Assembly: GCF_004353505.1 (NCBI RefSeq)
Contig: NZ_SMNQ01000011.1
Coordinates: 157,354-221,353 of the forward strand
Direction: 5' to 3'
Length of the DNA: 64,000 nucleotides
From: Streptomyces sp. WAC05374
GTDB lineage: Bacteria > Actinomycetota > Actinomycetes > Streptomycetales > Streptomycetaceae
In this document: positions 41,213 to 50,072 of the stretch, piece after piece
How the letters are laid out: each line of letters begins with the position of its first letter
Position numbering within the stretch: position 1 is the stretch's first letter
Notes under the pieces: generated by a model
Seen by the model: the letters and a program-made list of their open reading frames with translations, nothing else
Database searches by the model: none
What the model was told of the DNA's origin: nothing
Program-made: the position numbers and the translations under genes

Positions 41213-43419
41213 CCCGCGGTCTCCTCTCCGGACCGGCCCAGTGCCCGCCGGCACAGCGCCAGGAGCTTCTCGTCGTGGTGCACGTCATGGTCGCCCGAGG
41301 TGCCCTCCGACACGTTGTGCCGGCGCGGCCGGGCCAGCTCGGCGCGGAGCAGCGAGGCGGCCTCCGCCGGCACCGGCCCCGGCCCGGCGAGGCACCCGGC
41401 GATCTCCACGCGCGTGTGCCGGTTCTCCCTCCAGGCTCCCACCAGCACCGGCAGCGCCTCACGGACGTCCCCGGTGACCCGGCTCAGCGCCACGGCCGCG
41501 TCCACCCGCAGCCACACCCCCGGCGCCGCCAGGCACGCCCGCAGCTCCGGGGCCGCCGCCGCGCCCGCCGGCCCCATCGCGCCGACCGCCCAGGCCGCCT
41601 CCCTGCGGTGTGCCGCGTCCGGTGCCGTCAGCAGGGCGCGCAGCCTCGGCAGAACGGCACCGGTGTCACCCGCCACCGCCCACAGCGCCCGGGCCGCCGA
41701 GGTCGCCACCGCCACCGAGCAGTCGTCCAGCAGGCCCCGCAGGTCGTCCGCCGCCTCGCCCGCCGCCGGCCCGAACGCGCTCAGCGCCCGCAGCGACGAC
41801 TCGACCACCCACTCCCGGCGGAACGCCGGCGCCCCGCGCAGCACCCGCAGCACCTCCGGCAGCGCCTCCACGGCGCCCAGGTGCGCCAGCGCCAGCAGCA
41901 GCGGGCCGGCCTCCTCGCTGAGCTCCTCGTCCAGCGGCAGCCCGCCCAGCTTGTGCCGCAGCACGGGCACCAGCGGGGCGCCGTCGCGGCCCAGGTGCGT
42001 GATGGCGTAGCCGAGCCGGCCGTCCACACCGGGCTGTTCCAGGGCCCGCGCCAGCGCCGGCACCGCCCGCGCGTCACCGGTACGGGTGAGCGCCAGCAGC
42101 GCGCTGCCCATCCCGGACCGGCCGCCCACCCGCTCCGGCGCCCACGGGGCCGGGTCGGCCGCCACCTTGGCCGCCAGCGCGTCCGCCGCCGGGCGGGCCA
42201 CCTCGAACAGGCCCTCCAGCCAGCTCACGGCCGCCTCGCGCAGGCGCGGTTCGGGGTCCGTGAGCTGTGCCCCGACGAGCCGCACCACCTCGTCGTAGGC
42301 CCCGCGCCAGGTGCGCACCAGCCCGCCGCACATCCACACCGCGTCCGCCCGCCGGCCCCGGTCCGGGCTGCGCAACTGGGCGGTGACCAGCGCGATGCGG
42401 TCCTCGACCCGGTCGTCCAGGGCGCTGTGCAGGGTCCGCAGCAGGTCGTCGGCCCACGCCGTGCCGCGCCCGGCCCGCTGCTCCTCGCGCAGCTCGCGCA
42501 ACTGCCCCACCAAGGTGGGCGCCCCGGGCCGGGGCTCGGCCGGCTCGGGCAGCTCGACCGGCTCGGGCAGGCCCAGCGGCTCCGCGCGCCCGGCCGTCTC
42601 ACGGAGCCCCGCGAGATCCGGGCGGCCGGACAGGCCCGGCGCGTCACCCGGCGTGTCCGGCACGGTGCCCGCCGCCGGGGGCGCGTCGCGCAACTGGTCG
42701 AGCAGCCCCGTCACCGTCACCACGACGTCCCGGGGCAGCCGCGCGGGGGCGCACCGCGCCAACTGGGCGAGGGCGGCGAGCCGCAGGGCCGGGTCCTGGG
42801 CGGCGCCCATGAGCCAGCCGAGCCAGTCGGTGATCTCGTCGCGCAGCGACTCGTACCGCAGGGCGATCCGCCCCACGGCCTCCACCAGCGCGAGCCGCAC
42901 CTCCGTGTCGGTCTCGACGGTCAGCCGCTCCCGCAGCAGGGCCAGCACCCGCGCCGGGTCCCCGTGCAGCGAGGCGAGCGCGCCCGGCGCCGCCATCCGC
43001 ACCTCCCGGTCGTCGTCGCCGACGAGCCCGAGGAACACGTCCGCGCCGGCGGCGACGGCGGCCGCGGCCATGGCGTAGTTCGCCGCGTCCTCGAACTCCT
43101 CGTCGTCCGGGTCCAGTTCCTCCAGCTCGTCGTCGCCGTCCAGGTCGATGCCGCCGATGCTGGTGAGCAGCTCGATGACGCAGCCGCGGTCCTGGACCTC
43201 GGGCTCGGCCACCAGCTCCAGCAGGAAGGGGATGCAGGCGAGCGTCGAGTCGTACACATCGCCCTGGTGGTGCACCGCGCCGTACATGCCGTCCAGCGCC
43301 ACCTCCCGCTCCACCGGATCGGGGGAGGCGAGCCCGCGCAGCAGATCGGGCACGTCGTCGGCCGGACCGTAGGCATGCCCCAGCGAGGCCCAGTCGACCT
43401 CGTCGATCCCCGTGAACAT
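41209..43419 (-). CDS. HEAT-repeat protein
   Basis: 736 aa, soluble, built from HEAT-like helical repeats (for instance LLRGLASPDPVEREVALDGMYG, DDREVRMAAPGALASLHG, PEPRLREAAVSWLEGLF, AAHRREAAWAVGAMG). An acidic stretch near 115-130 (DDELEELDPDDEEFED) and a Pro-rich insert near 260-310. It lacks enzymatic motifs and is likely a scaffold. ATG 43419 with GGGGAGG upstream. Co-translated with the zinc-ribbon gene; divergent from the NERD gene. Confidence 0.85.
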   Translation of the reverse strand: MFTGIDEVDWASLGHAYGPADDVPDLLRGLASPDPVEREVALDGMYGAVHHQGDVYDSTLACIPFLLELVAEPEVQDRGCVIELLTSIGGIDLDGDDELEELDPDDEEFEDAANYAMAAAAVAAGADVFLGLVGDDDREVRMAAPGALASLHGDPARVLALLRERLTVETDTEVRLALVEAVGRIALRYESLRDEITDWLGWLMGAAQDPALRLAALAQLARCAPARLPRDVVVTVTGLLDQLRDAPPAAGTVPDTPGDAPGLSGRPDLAGLRETAGRAEPLGLPEPVELPEPAEPRPGAPTLVGQLRELREEQRAGRGTAWADDLLRTLHSALDDRVEDRIALVTAQLRSPDRGRRADAVWMCGGLVRTWRGAYDEVVRLVGAQLTDPEPRLREAAVSWLEGLFEVARPAADALAAKVAADPAPWAPERVGGRSGMGSALLALTRTGDARAVPALARALEQPGVDGRLGYAITHLGRDGAPLVPVLRHKLGGLPLDEELSEEAGPLLLALAHLGAVEALPEVLRVLRGAPAFRREWVVESSLRALSAFGPAAGEAADDLRGLLDDCSVAVATSAARALWAVAGDTGAVLPRLRALLTAPDAAHRREAAWAVGAMGPAGAAAAPELRACLAAPGVWLRVDAAVALSRVTGDVREALPVLVGAWRENRHTRVEIAGCLAGPGPVPAEAASLLRAELARPRRHNVSEGTSGDHDVHHDEKLLALCRRALGRSGEETAG

Positions 43420-43440
43420 GCCGTCCCTCCCCGCGACCAC

Positions 43441-43462
43441 TGCACTTGGGGGCAATAGTGCA
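43441..43462. promoter_or_regulatory. Inverted repeat in the HEAT/NERD divergent region
   Basis: TGCACT-N10-AGTGCA (6-bp perfect arms), 22 bp upstream of the HEAT gene start. On the minus strand TATTGC lies inside the spacer and might be a -10. Possible operator. Confidence 0.35.
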
Positions 43463-43562
43463 CCACACCGCCGGTGCCCATGCCCCGCCAATCGGACACG
43501 CCCGGCGCCGCCCTTGCCGTCGCCCGGCGCGGCTGTTCCCATGGGCGTGGGGGTGATGGGGC

Positions 43563-44360
43563 ATGACCGCACTGCGTGTCACACCGGCCGGGCCCGGCGG
43601 CCGCCACCGGCTCCGGGTCAGCCTCCCGGACGGCCGGGACATCGCCTGGTACGACCGGGACAGCGGCCGGATCAGCCTGCTGTCCGAGGCGTACGAGGAC
43701 GAGGTCGTCGCGGCGCTCGCGCCCTATGTCACCGGCGAGGTCAGCATCGGCCCGCCGTCCGTCCCCACCGCCTCCGACCTGGCACGTCTCAGCCTCCACC
43801 CGGACGACGACCTCGCCCCCAACCGCCCCGGCGAGGCCCTGCACGCCGCGCTCGACGGCGCCCCGGCGCGCCGCCTGCGCAAGGACCCGCGCCCGGCGGA
43901 GCTGGCCGCCCACCAGCGCGTCGGGGACGCCCTGGACGGGCTGGACGCGGCGGGCTGGCGGGTCCTGCACTGCGTGCCCCTGCCGGGCGGTGCCCGCATC
44001 GACCACCTGGCGATCGGCCCGGCGGGCGTGTTCGCGGTGCGCACCCTCGCGGCGCGCGGCCGCCGGGTCCGGATCGCCGGCCCGTACGCCGCCACCGGCC
44101 GCGGGGAGCCGGAACCGCACCTGCGCTGGGCCCGCCGGGCCGCCGACCGGGCGGCACACGCCCTGGCCACGGCCGTGCGCCCGGTCCTGGCGGTGGCCGA
44201 TCCGGGCCGCCTGGAGGTGCCGCCCGCGCCGGACGGCGTACGGGTGCTGCGGGACGGCGAGATCCCGTCCCTGGCGCGGCTCGGCGCTGTCCTGAAACCG
44301 GTGGACGTGGAGGCCCTCTACGCGACGGCCCGCGACCGCCGCACCTGGCTGGCCGTCTAG
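43563..44360 (+). CDS. NERD (nuclease-related) domain protein
   Basis: 265 aa. The C-terminal half has the NERD layout: ELAAHQRVGDALDGLDAAGWRVLHCVPLPGGARIDHLAIGPAGVFAVRT in which the D of RIDHLAIG and the strand ending FAVRT are the usual signature. N-terminal ~90 residues are a separate strand-rich part (DIAWYDRDSGRISLLSE). Proposed nuclease-like function, not shown. Its TAG stop overlaps that of the convergent LigD ligase gene in CTAG. Confidence 0.78.
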   Translation: MTALRVTPAGPGGRHRLRVSLPDGRDIAWYDRDSGRISLLSEAYEDEVVAALAPYVTGEVSIGPPSVPTASDLARLSLHPDDDLAPNRPGEALHAALDGAPARRLRKDPRPAELAAHQRVGDALDGLDAAGWRVLHCVPLPGGARIDHLAIGPAGVFAVRTLAARGRRVRIAGPYAATGRGEPEPHLRWARRAADRAAHALATAVRPVLAVADPGRLEVPPAPDGVRVLRDGEIPSLARLGAVLKPVDVEALYATARDRRTWLAV

Positions 44361-45253
44361 GGGGTGTCGTCCTTCAGCCGCAGCACCGTGGTGACCGTGT
44401 GGCGGGTGGTGCCGGTCGCCACCTCGGCCGTCAGTTCCGGCGGTACGGAGCGGAAGGGCACCTCGCCGAGGCCGACGGCCATGGCGGTGCCTTCCTCGCC
44501 GGGGGCCAGGGCGGCGAGGGCGGCGCCCGCGCGGGCGCGCAGCGCGGGGGGCAGGGGACTGGAGACGACCGGGGTGTCGTCGTCGGGGAGGACCAGCACC
44601 AGGGAGGCGGGCCGGCGCTGGGTGCCGGTGAAGCCGACCACCACGGCGTCCCAGGTGTCGGTGTGCCGGATCTTGCGCCACGCGCGCGTGCCCGGCTTGT
44701 ACGGCTGGTCCAGGCGCTTGACGACCAGGCCCTCCACCCCGATGCCGGGCAGCGTCTCGTACCAGGTCGCGGCCAGATGCGGGTCGGTCGTCATGGGGAC
44801 GGGCTGGATCGGCGGGCCCAGGTCGGCGAGCAGCTCCACCAGCCGCTCGCGGCGCTCCGCGTACGGGCGGGGGCGCAGGTCGGCGCCGCCCGCCGCCAGC
44901 ACGTCGAAGGCGGCGTACGAGGCGGGCAGCCGCCGCGCGAGCCCCGGCGCCCGGCCGGGGGTGGCGGCGGCCCGGCCCTGGACGGCGGCGAAGTCGATCC
45001 GGCCCTCCCGCCAGACGACCACCTCCCCGTCCAGCACGGTGCCGTCGGGCAACTCCCGGGCGGCGGCCACGAGATCGGGGAAGGCGACGGTCACCAGCCG
45101 CCCCGAGCGGGCCTGGAGGACGACCCCGTCGCCCGCCCGGAAGATCAGCATCCGGTGGCCGTCGAACTTGGGTTCGTACGCCAGTCCCGGCTCGCGCGGC
45201 AGGGTGCCGACGTTGCGCGCGAGGGTCACTTTCAGGGGCGGCTCGAGCGTCAC
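44357..45253 (-). CDS. ATP-dependent DNA ligase (LigD ligase-domain type)
   Basis: 298 aa. Adenylation domain with the nucleotidyl-Lys motif in EPKFDGHRM (KxDG), motif III-like SYAAFDVLA, motif IV GVEGLVVKR and motif V WRKIR, then an OB-fold. Acts in Ku-dependent non-homologous end joining. GTG start overlaps the stop of the polymerase-domain gene (GTGA). Ligase and polymerase are thus separate polypeptides, and there is no phosphoesterase domain in the operon. Confidence 0.92.
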   Translation of the reverse strand: MTLEPPLKVTLARNVGTLPREPGLAYEPKFDGHRMLIFRAGDGVVLQARSGRLVTVAFPDLVAAARELPDGTVLDGEVVVWREGRIDFAAVQGRAAATPGRAPGLARRLPASYAAFDVLAAGGADLRPRPYAERRERLVELLADLGPPIQPVPMTTDPHLAATWYETLPGIGVEGLVVKRLDQPYKPGTRAWRKIRHTDTWDAVVVGFTGTQRRPASLVLVLPDDDTPVVSSPLPPALRARAGAALAALAPGEEGTAMAVGLGEVPFRSVPPELTAEVATGTTRHTVTTVLRLKDDTP

Positions 45254-46134
45254 GGCAGCGGCCCCGCCCGCTTCGGGTCCAGCAGGGGTGCCAGCAGGTC
45301 CCCGAAGTCCTGGAGACGGGGGGCCATGTCCGTCAGCAGGAAGGTGAGCTGCGCGGGGGCGCCGCAGGACTCGACCTCCTCCCAGGTCACCGGTGCCGAG
45401 ACGGCCGGCCGGGGGCGGGCGCGCAGGGTGTAGGGCGCGGCCGTGGTCTTGGCGGCGTTGTTCTGGCTGTGGTCGACGAAGACCTTGCCGGGGCGCAGCG
45501 CCTTGGTCATCCGGTGCACCACCAGGCCCGGCAGCTCCTCCTCCGCCTCGACGGCGAGCTGCTTGGCGTACGCCTGGACCCGCTCGGAGGGGGCCGGCTC
45601 CAGCGGGACGTACAGGTGCAGGCCCTTGGCGCCGGACGTCTTGGCGTACGCGTCCAGGCCGTCGGCCGCGAGCCGCTCCCGCAGCCAGAGCGCGACCCGG
45701 CAGCACTCCACGACGGTGGCGGGGGCGCCGGGGTCGAGATCGAGGACCAGCCGGTCGGCGAGCGCGGGGGCACCGGCCAGCCACTGCGGGGTGTGGAACT
45801 CCACCACCAGGTTCGCCGCCCACATCAGGGAGGGCAGGTCCTGGACCATCACCTGGCGGGCGTTCTTGTCGTCCGATCGGGGGACGGCGACGGTTTTCAC
45901 CCAGGAGGGTGTGCCGGGAGGCGGGTTCTTGGTGAAGAAGAGCTGGCCGTCGGGGCCGTCCGGGTAGCGGAGGAAGGACAGCGGGCGGCCCAGGAGGTGG
46001 GGGAGCAGGCAGGGGGCGGTGGTCGCGTAGTAGTGCAGGATCTCGCCCTTGGTGGTCCCGGTGGCGGGGTGGATGACCTTCTCCAGGTTGCTGAGCGCCA
46101 GGCGCCGCCCCTCCACCTCCGTGATCGGCGTCAT
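45250..46134 (-). CDS. LigD-type NHEJ polymerase/primase
   Basis: 294 aa AEP-family polymerase. Metal motif DLDPG (residues near 137), TSGAKGLHLYVPL and VFVDHSQNN are diagnostic. It fills or extends ends during NHEJ. ATG at 46134 is only 40 bp from the divergent ku start, and no clear Shine-Dalgarno is seen, so a very short leader or leaderless mRNA is likely. Translationally coupled to the ligase. Confidence 0.93.
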   Translation of the reverse strand: MTPITEVEGRRLALSNLEKVIHPATGTTKGEILHYYATTAPCLLPHLLGRPLSFLRYPDGPDGQLFFTKNPPPGTPSWVKTVAVPRSDDKNARQVMVQDLPSLMWAANLVVEFHTPQWLAGAPALADRLVLDLDPGAPATVVECCRVALWLRERLAADGLDAYAKTSGAKGLHLYVPLEPAPSERVQAYAKQLAVEAEEELPGLVVHRMTKALRPGKVFVDHSQNNAAKTTAAPYTLRARPRPAVSAPVTWEEVESCGAPAQLTFLLTDMAPRLQDFGDLLAPLLDPKRAGPLP

Positions 46135-46174
46135 ACGATGAGAATCCCACGAATCGGTACGAAAGGGATGAACC

Positions 46175-47191
46175 GTGCGATCCATCTGGAATGGCGCCAT
46201 CTCGTTCGGGCTGGTCAGCATCCCTATCAAGCTGGTGAACGCGACCGAGAACCGGTCCATCTCCTTCCGGCAGATCCACACCGAGGACGGCGGCCGCATC
46301 CGCTACCGCAAGGTGTGCGAGCTGGACGGCGAGGAGGTGTCGACGGAGGAGATCGGCAAGGCGTACGAAGAGGCCGACGGGACCATGATCCCGATCACCG
46401 ACGAGGACCTCGCGTCGCTGCCGCTGCCGACCGCCAAGACGATCGAGATCGTCGCCTTCGTGCCGGCGTCGCAGATCGACCCGCTCCAGATCGACGCTGC
46501 GTACTACCTGTCGGCCAACGGGGTGCCCGCCGCCAAGCCGTACACGCTGCTGCGCGAGGCGCTCAAGCGCAGCGAGCGGGTGGCCATCGCCAAGTTCGCG
46601 CTGCGCGGGCGCGAGCGGCTGGGGATGCTGCGGGTCGTGGACGACGTCATCGCCATGCACGGGCTGCTGTGGCCGGACGAGATCCGCCGCCCCGAGGGCG
46701 TCGCGCCGGACACCTCGGTGACCGTCCGCGACGCCGAACTGGACCTGGCGGACGCCCTGATGGACACCCTCGGCGAGGTCGACATCGAGACCCTGCACGA
46801 CGACTACCGGGCGGCGGTGGAGGAACTGATCGCGGCCAAGGCGGAGGGCGCCGAGGTGGCCGCGCCCAAGGAGGAACGCCCCGGCGGCCAGGTCATCGAC
46901 CTGATGGCGGCGCTGGAGAGCAGCGTGCGCGCGGCCCGCGAGGCGCGCGGCGAGGGCGAGCCGGAGGAGGCGTCGGTCCACGAGCTGCCCGGCCGCAAGA
47001 AGGCGGCCGCCGCGCCCAAGGAACGGGGCGGGAAGAAGTCCACCGCCAAGACGGCGGCCGCGAAGAAGGCCGCCCCGGCCCGCAAGTCCACCGCGAAGAC
47101 GGCCGCGAGCGGCAAGGCGGCCGAGAAGAAGACGACGGCGAAGAAGTCCACCGCCGCCAAGAAGAGCACCCCCCGCAAGCGCGCCTCCTGA
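46175..47191 (+). CDS. ku: NHEJ DNA end-binding protein Ku
   Basis: 338 aa. Ku core (about 1-250: RSIWNGAISFGLVSIPIKLVNATE at the N-terminus, LDGEEVS, VDDVIAMHGLLWPDE) followed by a Lys/Ala-rich tail (about 275-338, KKxTAKT-type repeats) like those that help bacterial Ku bind DNA and stimulate ligase. GTG start with AAGGG upstream. Divergent from the ligD-type genes, forming a complete minimal NHEJ locus. Confidence 0.95.
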   Translation: MRSIWNGAISFGLVSIPIKLVNATENRSISFRQIHTEDGGRIRYRKVCELDGEEVSTEEIGKAYEEADGTMIPITDEDLASLPLPTAKTIEIVAFVPASQIDPLQIDAAYYLSANGVPAAKPYTLLREALKRSERVAIAKFALRGRERLGMLRVVDDVIAMHGLLWPDEIRRPEGVAPDTSVTVRDAELDLADALMDTLGEVDIETLHDDYRAAVEELIAAKAEGAEVAAPKEERPGGQVIDLMAALESSVRAAREARGEGEPEEASVHELPGRKKAAAAPKERGGKKSTAKTAAAKKAAPARKSTAKTAASGKAAEKKTTAKKSTAAKKSTPRKRAS

Positions 47192-47531
47192 CCCCCGCCG
47201 GGCTCCCCGCGCCGGCCGCCTCCCGCTCGCGGCCCCCGGGCCGCACGCCGGGCATCCGGGCGGCACCGGAAGGCCGGCCCCCTGCCCTCGGCACCCCTCC
47301 GCGCCGCACGCCCCACCGCCCCACCGCCCGCCGCCCCCTCCGGGGCGCACGCCGGCCGCCCGGGCGGCACCGGGAGGCCGGCCGGATTGGCTACCGTCCC
47401 CAGCGGGGGGACCGAGGCGGGGGCGACGACCGCCCCGCCGTACCGCCGCCGTCGGCCCTTTCCCCGCCGCCGCGCTCCGCCGAGGGGCGCGGCCGCACCG
47501 TCTTTCAGGCCCTCGACGTCAGGAAGTACGC
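47192..47531. other. Intergenic region between ku and glycogen synthase with imperfect repeats
   Basis: 340 bp without a credible gene. A GC palindrome GCGGCCC-CC-GGGCCGC (47230-47245) may end ku transcription. Two related ~38-bp direct repeats lie at 47243-47279 and 47346-47383 (both GCACGCCGG...CGGGCGGCACCGG.AGGCCGGCC). The promoter of the downstream gene should be in the second half; not assigned. Confidence 0.5.
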
Positions 47532-48740
47532 ATGAATTCGCCAACGCCCGCCATGCGCGTCGATCTGCTCACCAAGGAGTACCCGCCCGAGGTCTACGGC
47601 GGCGCCGGGGTCCACGTCGGCGAGCTCGCCAAGCACCTGCGCGCCCTGGTCGATTTGCGGGTGCACTGCTTCGGGGAGCCCCGCACCGCGCCCGGGGTGA
47701 CCGCGTACCGGGAGCCCGCGCTCACCGACGGCGCCAACCCGGCGCTGCGCACCCTCGGGGTGAACGTGGAGATGGCCGCCCGCTGCGAGGGCACCGACGT
47801 GGTGCACAGCCACACCTGGTACGCCAACGCCGCCGGGCACCTGGCCAAGGTGCTGTACGGCGTGCCGCACGTGGTGACCCTGCACAGCCTGGAGCCGCTG
47901 CGCCCCTGGAAGGCCGAGCAACTGGGCGGCGGCTACGCCCTGTCGTCGCTGGTGGAGCGCACCGCCGTCGAGGCCGCCGACGCCGTCGTGGCCGTCTCGC
48001 ACGGGATGCGCGACGACATCCTGCGCGTCTATCCGGGCGTCGACCCCGACCGCGTCCACGTCGTGCACAACGGCATCGACACCGCCGTCCAGCGCCCCGA
48101 CCACCGGGTGGCCGCCCTGGAGCGGCACGGCGTCGACCCCACCCGGCCCATCGTGCTGTTCGTCGGCCGGGTGACCCGCCAGAAGGGGCTGCCGCAGTTG
48201 CTGCGCGCCGCCTTCGAACTCGACCCGGCCGCCCAGCTCGTGCTCTGCTGCGGCCAGCCCGACACCCCGGAGATCGCCGCCGAGACGGCCGCCCTGGTCG
48301 ACGAGCTGAGCCGGGTGCGCGGCGGCGTCGTCCGCATCGACGGGATGCTCGACCAGGAGTCGCTGCGCCAGTTCCTCACCCACGCCTCGGTGTTCGTCTG
48401 CCCCTCGCTGTACGAGCCGATGGGCATCGTCAACCTGGAGGCCATGGCGTGCGGCACGGCCGTCGTCGCCACCGCCACCGGAGGCATCCCCGAGGTCGTC
48501 GCGGACGGGGAGACCGGCCTGCTCGTACCGATCGAGCAGGAGCAGGACGGGACCGGCACACCCCGGGACGAGAAACGATTCGCCTCCGATCTGGCGGCGG
48601 CCGTCAACGAGCTCCTCGCCGACCCGGCGCGGGCGGCCGCCCTGGGCGAGGCCGGGCGCGCCCGGGCCCGCGAGCGGTTCGGGTGGCAGGAGGCGGCGCG
48701 CCGGGTCCACACCGTCTACCGGGCTCTGACCGGCGGCTGA
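47532..48740 (+). CDS. glgA: GT4 glycosyltransferase, glycogen synthase/maltose-1-phosphate synthase type
   Basis: 402 aa, GT-B fold. N-terminal TKEYPPEVYGGAGVHVGELAKHL is the glycogen-synthase nucleotide-binding start; C-terminal half has FVGRVTRQKG and the E-x7-E motif SLYEPMGIVNLEAMACGTAVVAT. Its ~400-aa length matches the actinobacterial enzymes called GlgA or, in mycobacteria, GlgM, which make alpha-maltose-1-phosphate from ADP-glucose. No other glycogen gene adjoins it, so GlgA versus GlgM is unresolved. ATG 47532 with another in-frame ATG seven codons later. Confidence 0.85.
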   Translation: MNSPTPAMRVDLLTKEYPPEVYGGAGVHVGELAKHLRALVDLRVHCFGEPRTAPGVTAYREPALTDGANPALRTLGVNVEMAARCEGTDVVHSHTWYANAAGHLAKVLYGVPHVVTLHSLEPLRPWKAEQLGGGYALSSLVERTAVEAADAVVAVSHGMRDDILRVYPGVDPDRVHVVHNGIDTAVQRPDHRVAALERHGVDPTRPIVLFVGRVTRQKGLPQLLRAAFELDPAAQLVLCCGQPDTPEIAAETAALVDELSRVRGGVVRIDGMLDQESLRQFLTHASVFVCPSLYEPMGIVNLEAMACGTAVVATATGGIPEVVADGETGLLVPIEQEQDGTGTPRDEKRFASDLAAAVNELLADPARAAALGEAGRARARERFGWQEAARRVHTVYRALTGG

Positions 48741-48747
48741 ACCCCCG

Positions 48748-48770
48748 TACGACGACCTCATGTTGTCGTA
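48748..48770 (+). promoter_or_regulatory. Operator upstream of the SDR operon
   Basis: Inverted repeat TACGACGAC-CTCAT-GTTGTCGTA (8/9 matched). Its core GACCTCATGTTGTC (48754-48767) agrees at 12 of 14 positions with GACTTCATGATGTC at 53234-53247, upstream of the LtrA operon, and both lie 12 bp before TTGACC. Confidence 0.7.
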
Positions 48771-48779
48771 GCGGAATCG

Positions 48780-48817
48780 TTGACCCCGCCGTACCGGCCG
48801 CCGCTAGCTTCGTCACC
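48780..48817 (+). promoter_or_regulatory. Promoter of the SDR operon, probably leaderless
   Basis: TTGACC (48780-48785), 19-bp spacer, TAGCTT (48805-48810), then 7 bp to the ATG at 48818. No Shine-Dalgarno is present in that space, so transcription should begin at or next to the A of ATG. The geometry equals that of the LtrA promoter. Confidence 0.65.
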
Positions 48818-49525
48818 ATGTCCCACGCGCCGCACACCATCCGCACCGCTCTGGTCACCGGCGGTAACCGCGGTATCGGCCTGGAGGTCTGCCGCCAGCT
48901 CGGCCGGGCGGGCCTCGACGTCGTGCTGGCCGCACGCGACCCCGCGCGCGGCCGTGCGGCGGCCGACCGGCTCACCCGTCAGGGCCTGACCGTCCGGTCC
49001 GAGCAGCTCGACGTCACGGACGGCGACAGCGTGAAGGCGTGCGCCGCACGGCTGGCCGAGGCCGGGACCGAGGTCGACGTGCTCGTCAACAACGCGGGCG
49101 TCTACCCCACCGAGGGCTTCTTCTCCCTCGACGAGGAGACGATGCGCCGGTCCCTCGACGTCAACCTGATGGGGGCCTTCCGCACCTGCCGGGCCTTCGT
49201 CCCGGACATGGTCCGGCGCGGCCGCGGCCGGGTCGTGAACGTCTCCTCCGGGCTCGGCGCCATGACGGACAACGTTCCCTCCCCGGCGGCGTACGGCATC
49301 GCCAAGGCCGCGCTCAACGCGCTCACCCTGGTGGTGTCCGCCGCCGTCCCCGCCCCGGTGAAGGTCAACGCCGTGTGCCCCGGCTGGGTCCGCACCGACA
49401 TGGGCGGCTCGTGGGCGCCGACGAGCGTCGAGCAGGGCGCGGACACGGTCACCTGGCTGGCGCTGCTCCCCGACGACGGGCCGAGCGGCGGGTTCTTCCG
49501 CGAGCGCCGGCGCATTCCGTGGTGA
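48818..49525 (+). CDS. Short-chain dehydrogenase/reductase
   Basis: 235 aa classical SDR: TGGNRGIG cofactor motif (about 14-21), NNAG (near 90), catalytic Ser in VSSGLG and YGIAK Tyr-Lys pair. It resembles carbonyl-reductase-type SDRs that reduce quinones or ketones with NADPH. First gene of run A (SDR - SnoaL - SnoaL - MFS). The start is fixed by the leaderless promoter directly upstream. Substrate unknown. Confidence 0.9.
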   Translation: MSHAPHTIRTALVTGGNRGIGLEVCRQLGRAGLDVVLAARDPARGRAAADRLTRQGLTVRSEQLDVTDGDSVKACAARLAEAGTEVDVLVNNAGVYPTEGFFSLDEETMRRSLDVNLMGAFRTCRAFVPDMVRRGRGRVVNVSSGLGAMTDNVPSPAAYGIAKAALNALTLVVSAAVPAPVKVNAVCPGWVRTDMGGSWAPTSVEQGADTVTWLALLPDDGPSGGFFRERRRIPW

Positions 49526-49562
49526 GCGGCCCCGCAGCCACGCAGACACGAAGGGAAGAACG

Positions 49563-50045
49563 ATGAAGCTCTCCTCCGGCCGCCGGGGGCGCCGCACGGC
49601 GGGGATCGTGGTAGCCGCCGTCCTGATCTTCGGCGTGGGCGCCGCGTTCAGCAGCGACTACGTGCAGGCCGCCGCGAGCGAGGCGCTGCGCGCCACGCCC
49701 GAGGCGCACGAACCCAAGGCGCTGGCCTCGCTGGACCCGGCCGTGCGCGCCTACGTGGACGCGGTGGACGGCGCCGACGCGGACGCCCTGGCCGCCGCGT
49801 TCCACGAGGACGGCACGGTCACCGACACCGGGCGGCGATTCCACGGGCGCGAGGCCATCCGCGCCTGGGCGGCGGACGAGGTGATCGGCGGCAAGGTCAC
49901 GGTGCTCGGCAACACACCGGGCGGCAACGGCTCCACCGTGCTCCTCCGGTTCGACCCCGACGGCCTGCTCGCCGGCTTCCGGGCCCGCTACGCCTTCACG
50001 CTCAAGGACGGGCTCATCCACAGCGTGTCCATGAGCTACGCCTGA
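49563..50045 (+). CDS. Membrane-anchored or secreted SnoaL-like protein
   Basis: 160 aa. Basic start and one hydrophobic segment (about 12-30) followed by a SnoaL/NTF2-like domain (AYVDAVDGADADALAAAFHEDGTVTDTGRRFHGREAIRAWAADEVIGG). AAGGGAAG serves as RBS. Very similar in its domain to the next gene, so they are tandem paralogues. SnoaL folds act as cyclases, isomerases or binding proteins; here outside the membrane. Confidence 0.83.
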   Translation: MKLSSGRRGRRTAGIVVAAVLIFGVGAAFSSDYVQAAASEALRATPEAHEPKALASLDPAVRAYVDAVDGADADALAAAFHEDGTVTDTGRRFHGREAIRAWAADEVIGGKVTVLGNTPGGNGSTVLLRFDPDGLLAGFRARYAFTLKDGLIHSVSMSYA

Positions 50046-50072
50046 TCCCCGACCCTCCCAGGGAGAAATGTC

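Noticed and set aside
45254..47350. Long N-terminal extension of the DNA ligase frame, suggesting a giant fused LigD
   Set aside because: Same-strand overlap with the polymerase gene and antisense to ku; the extension is out-of-frame translation, not a domain fusion.
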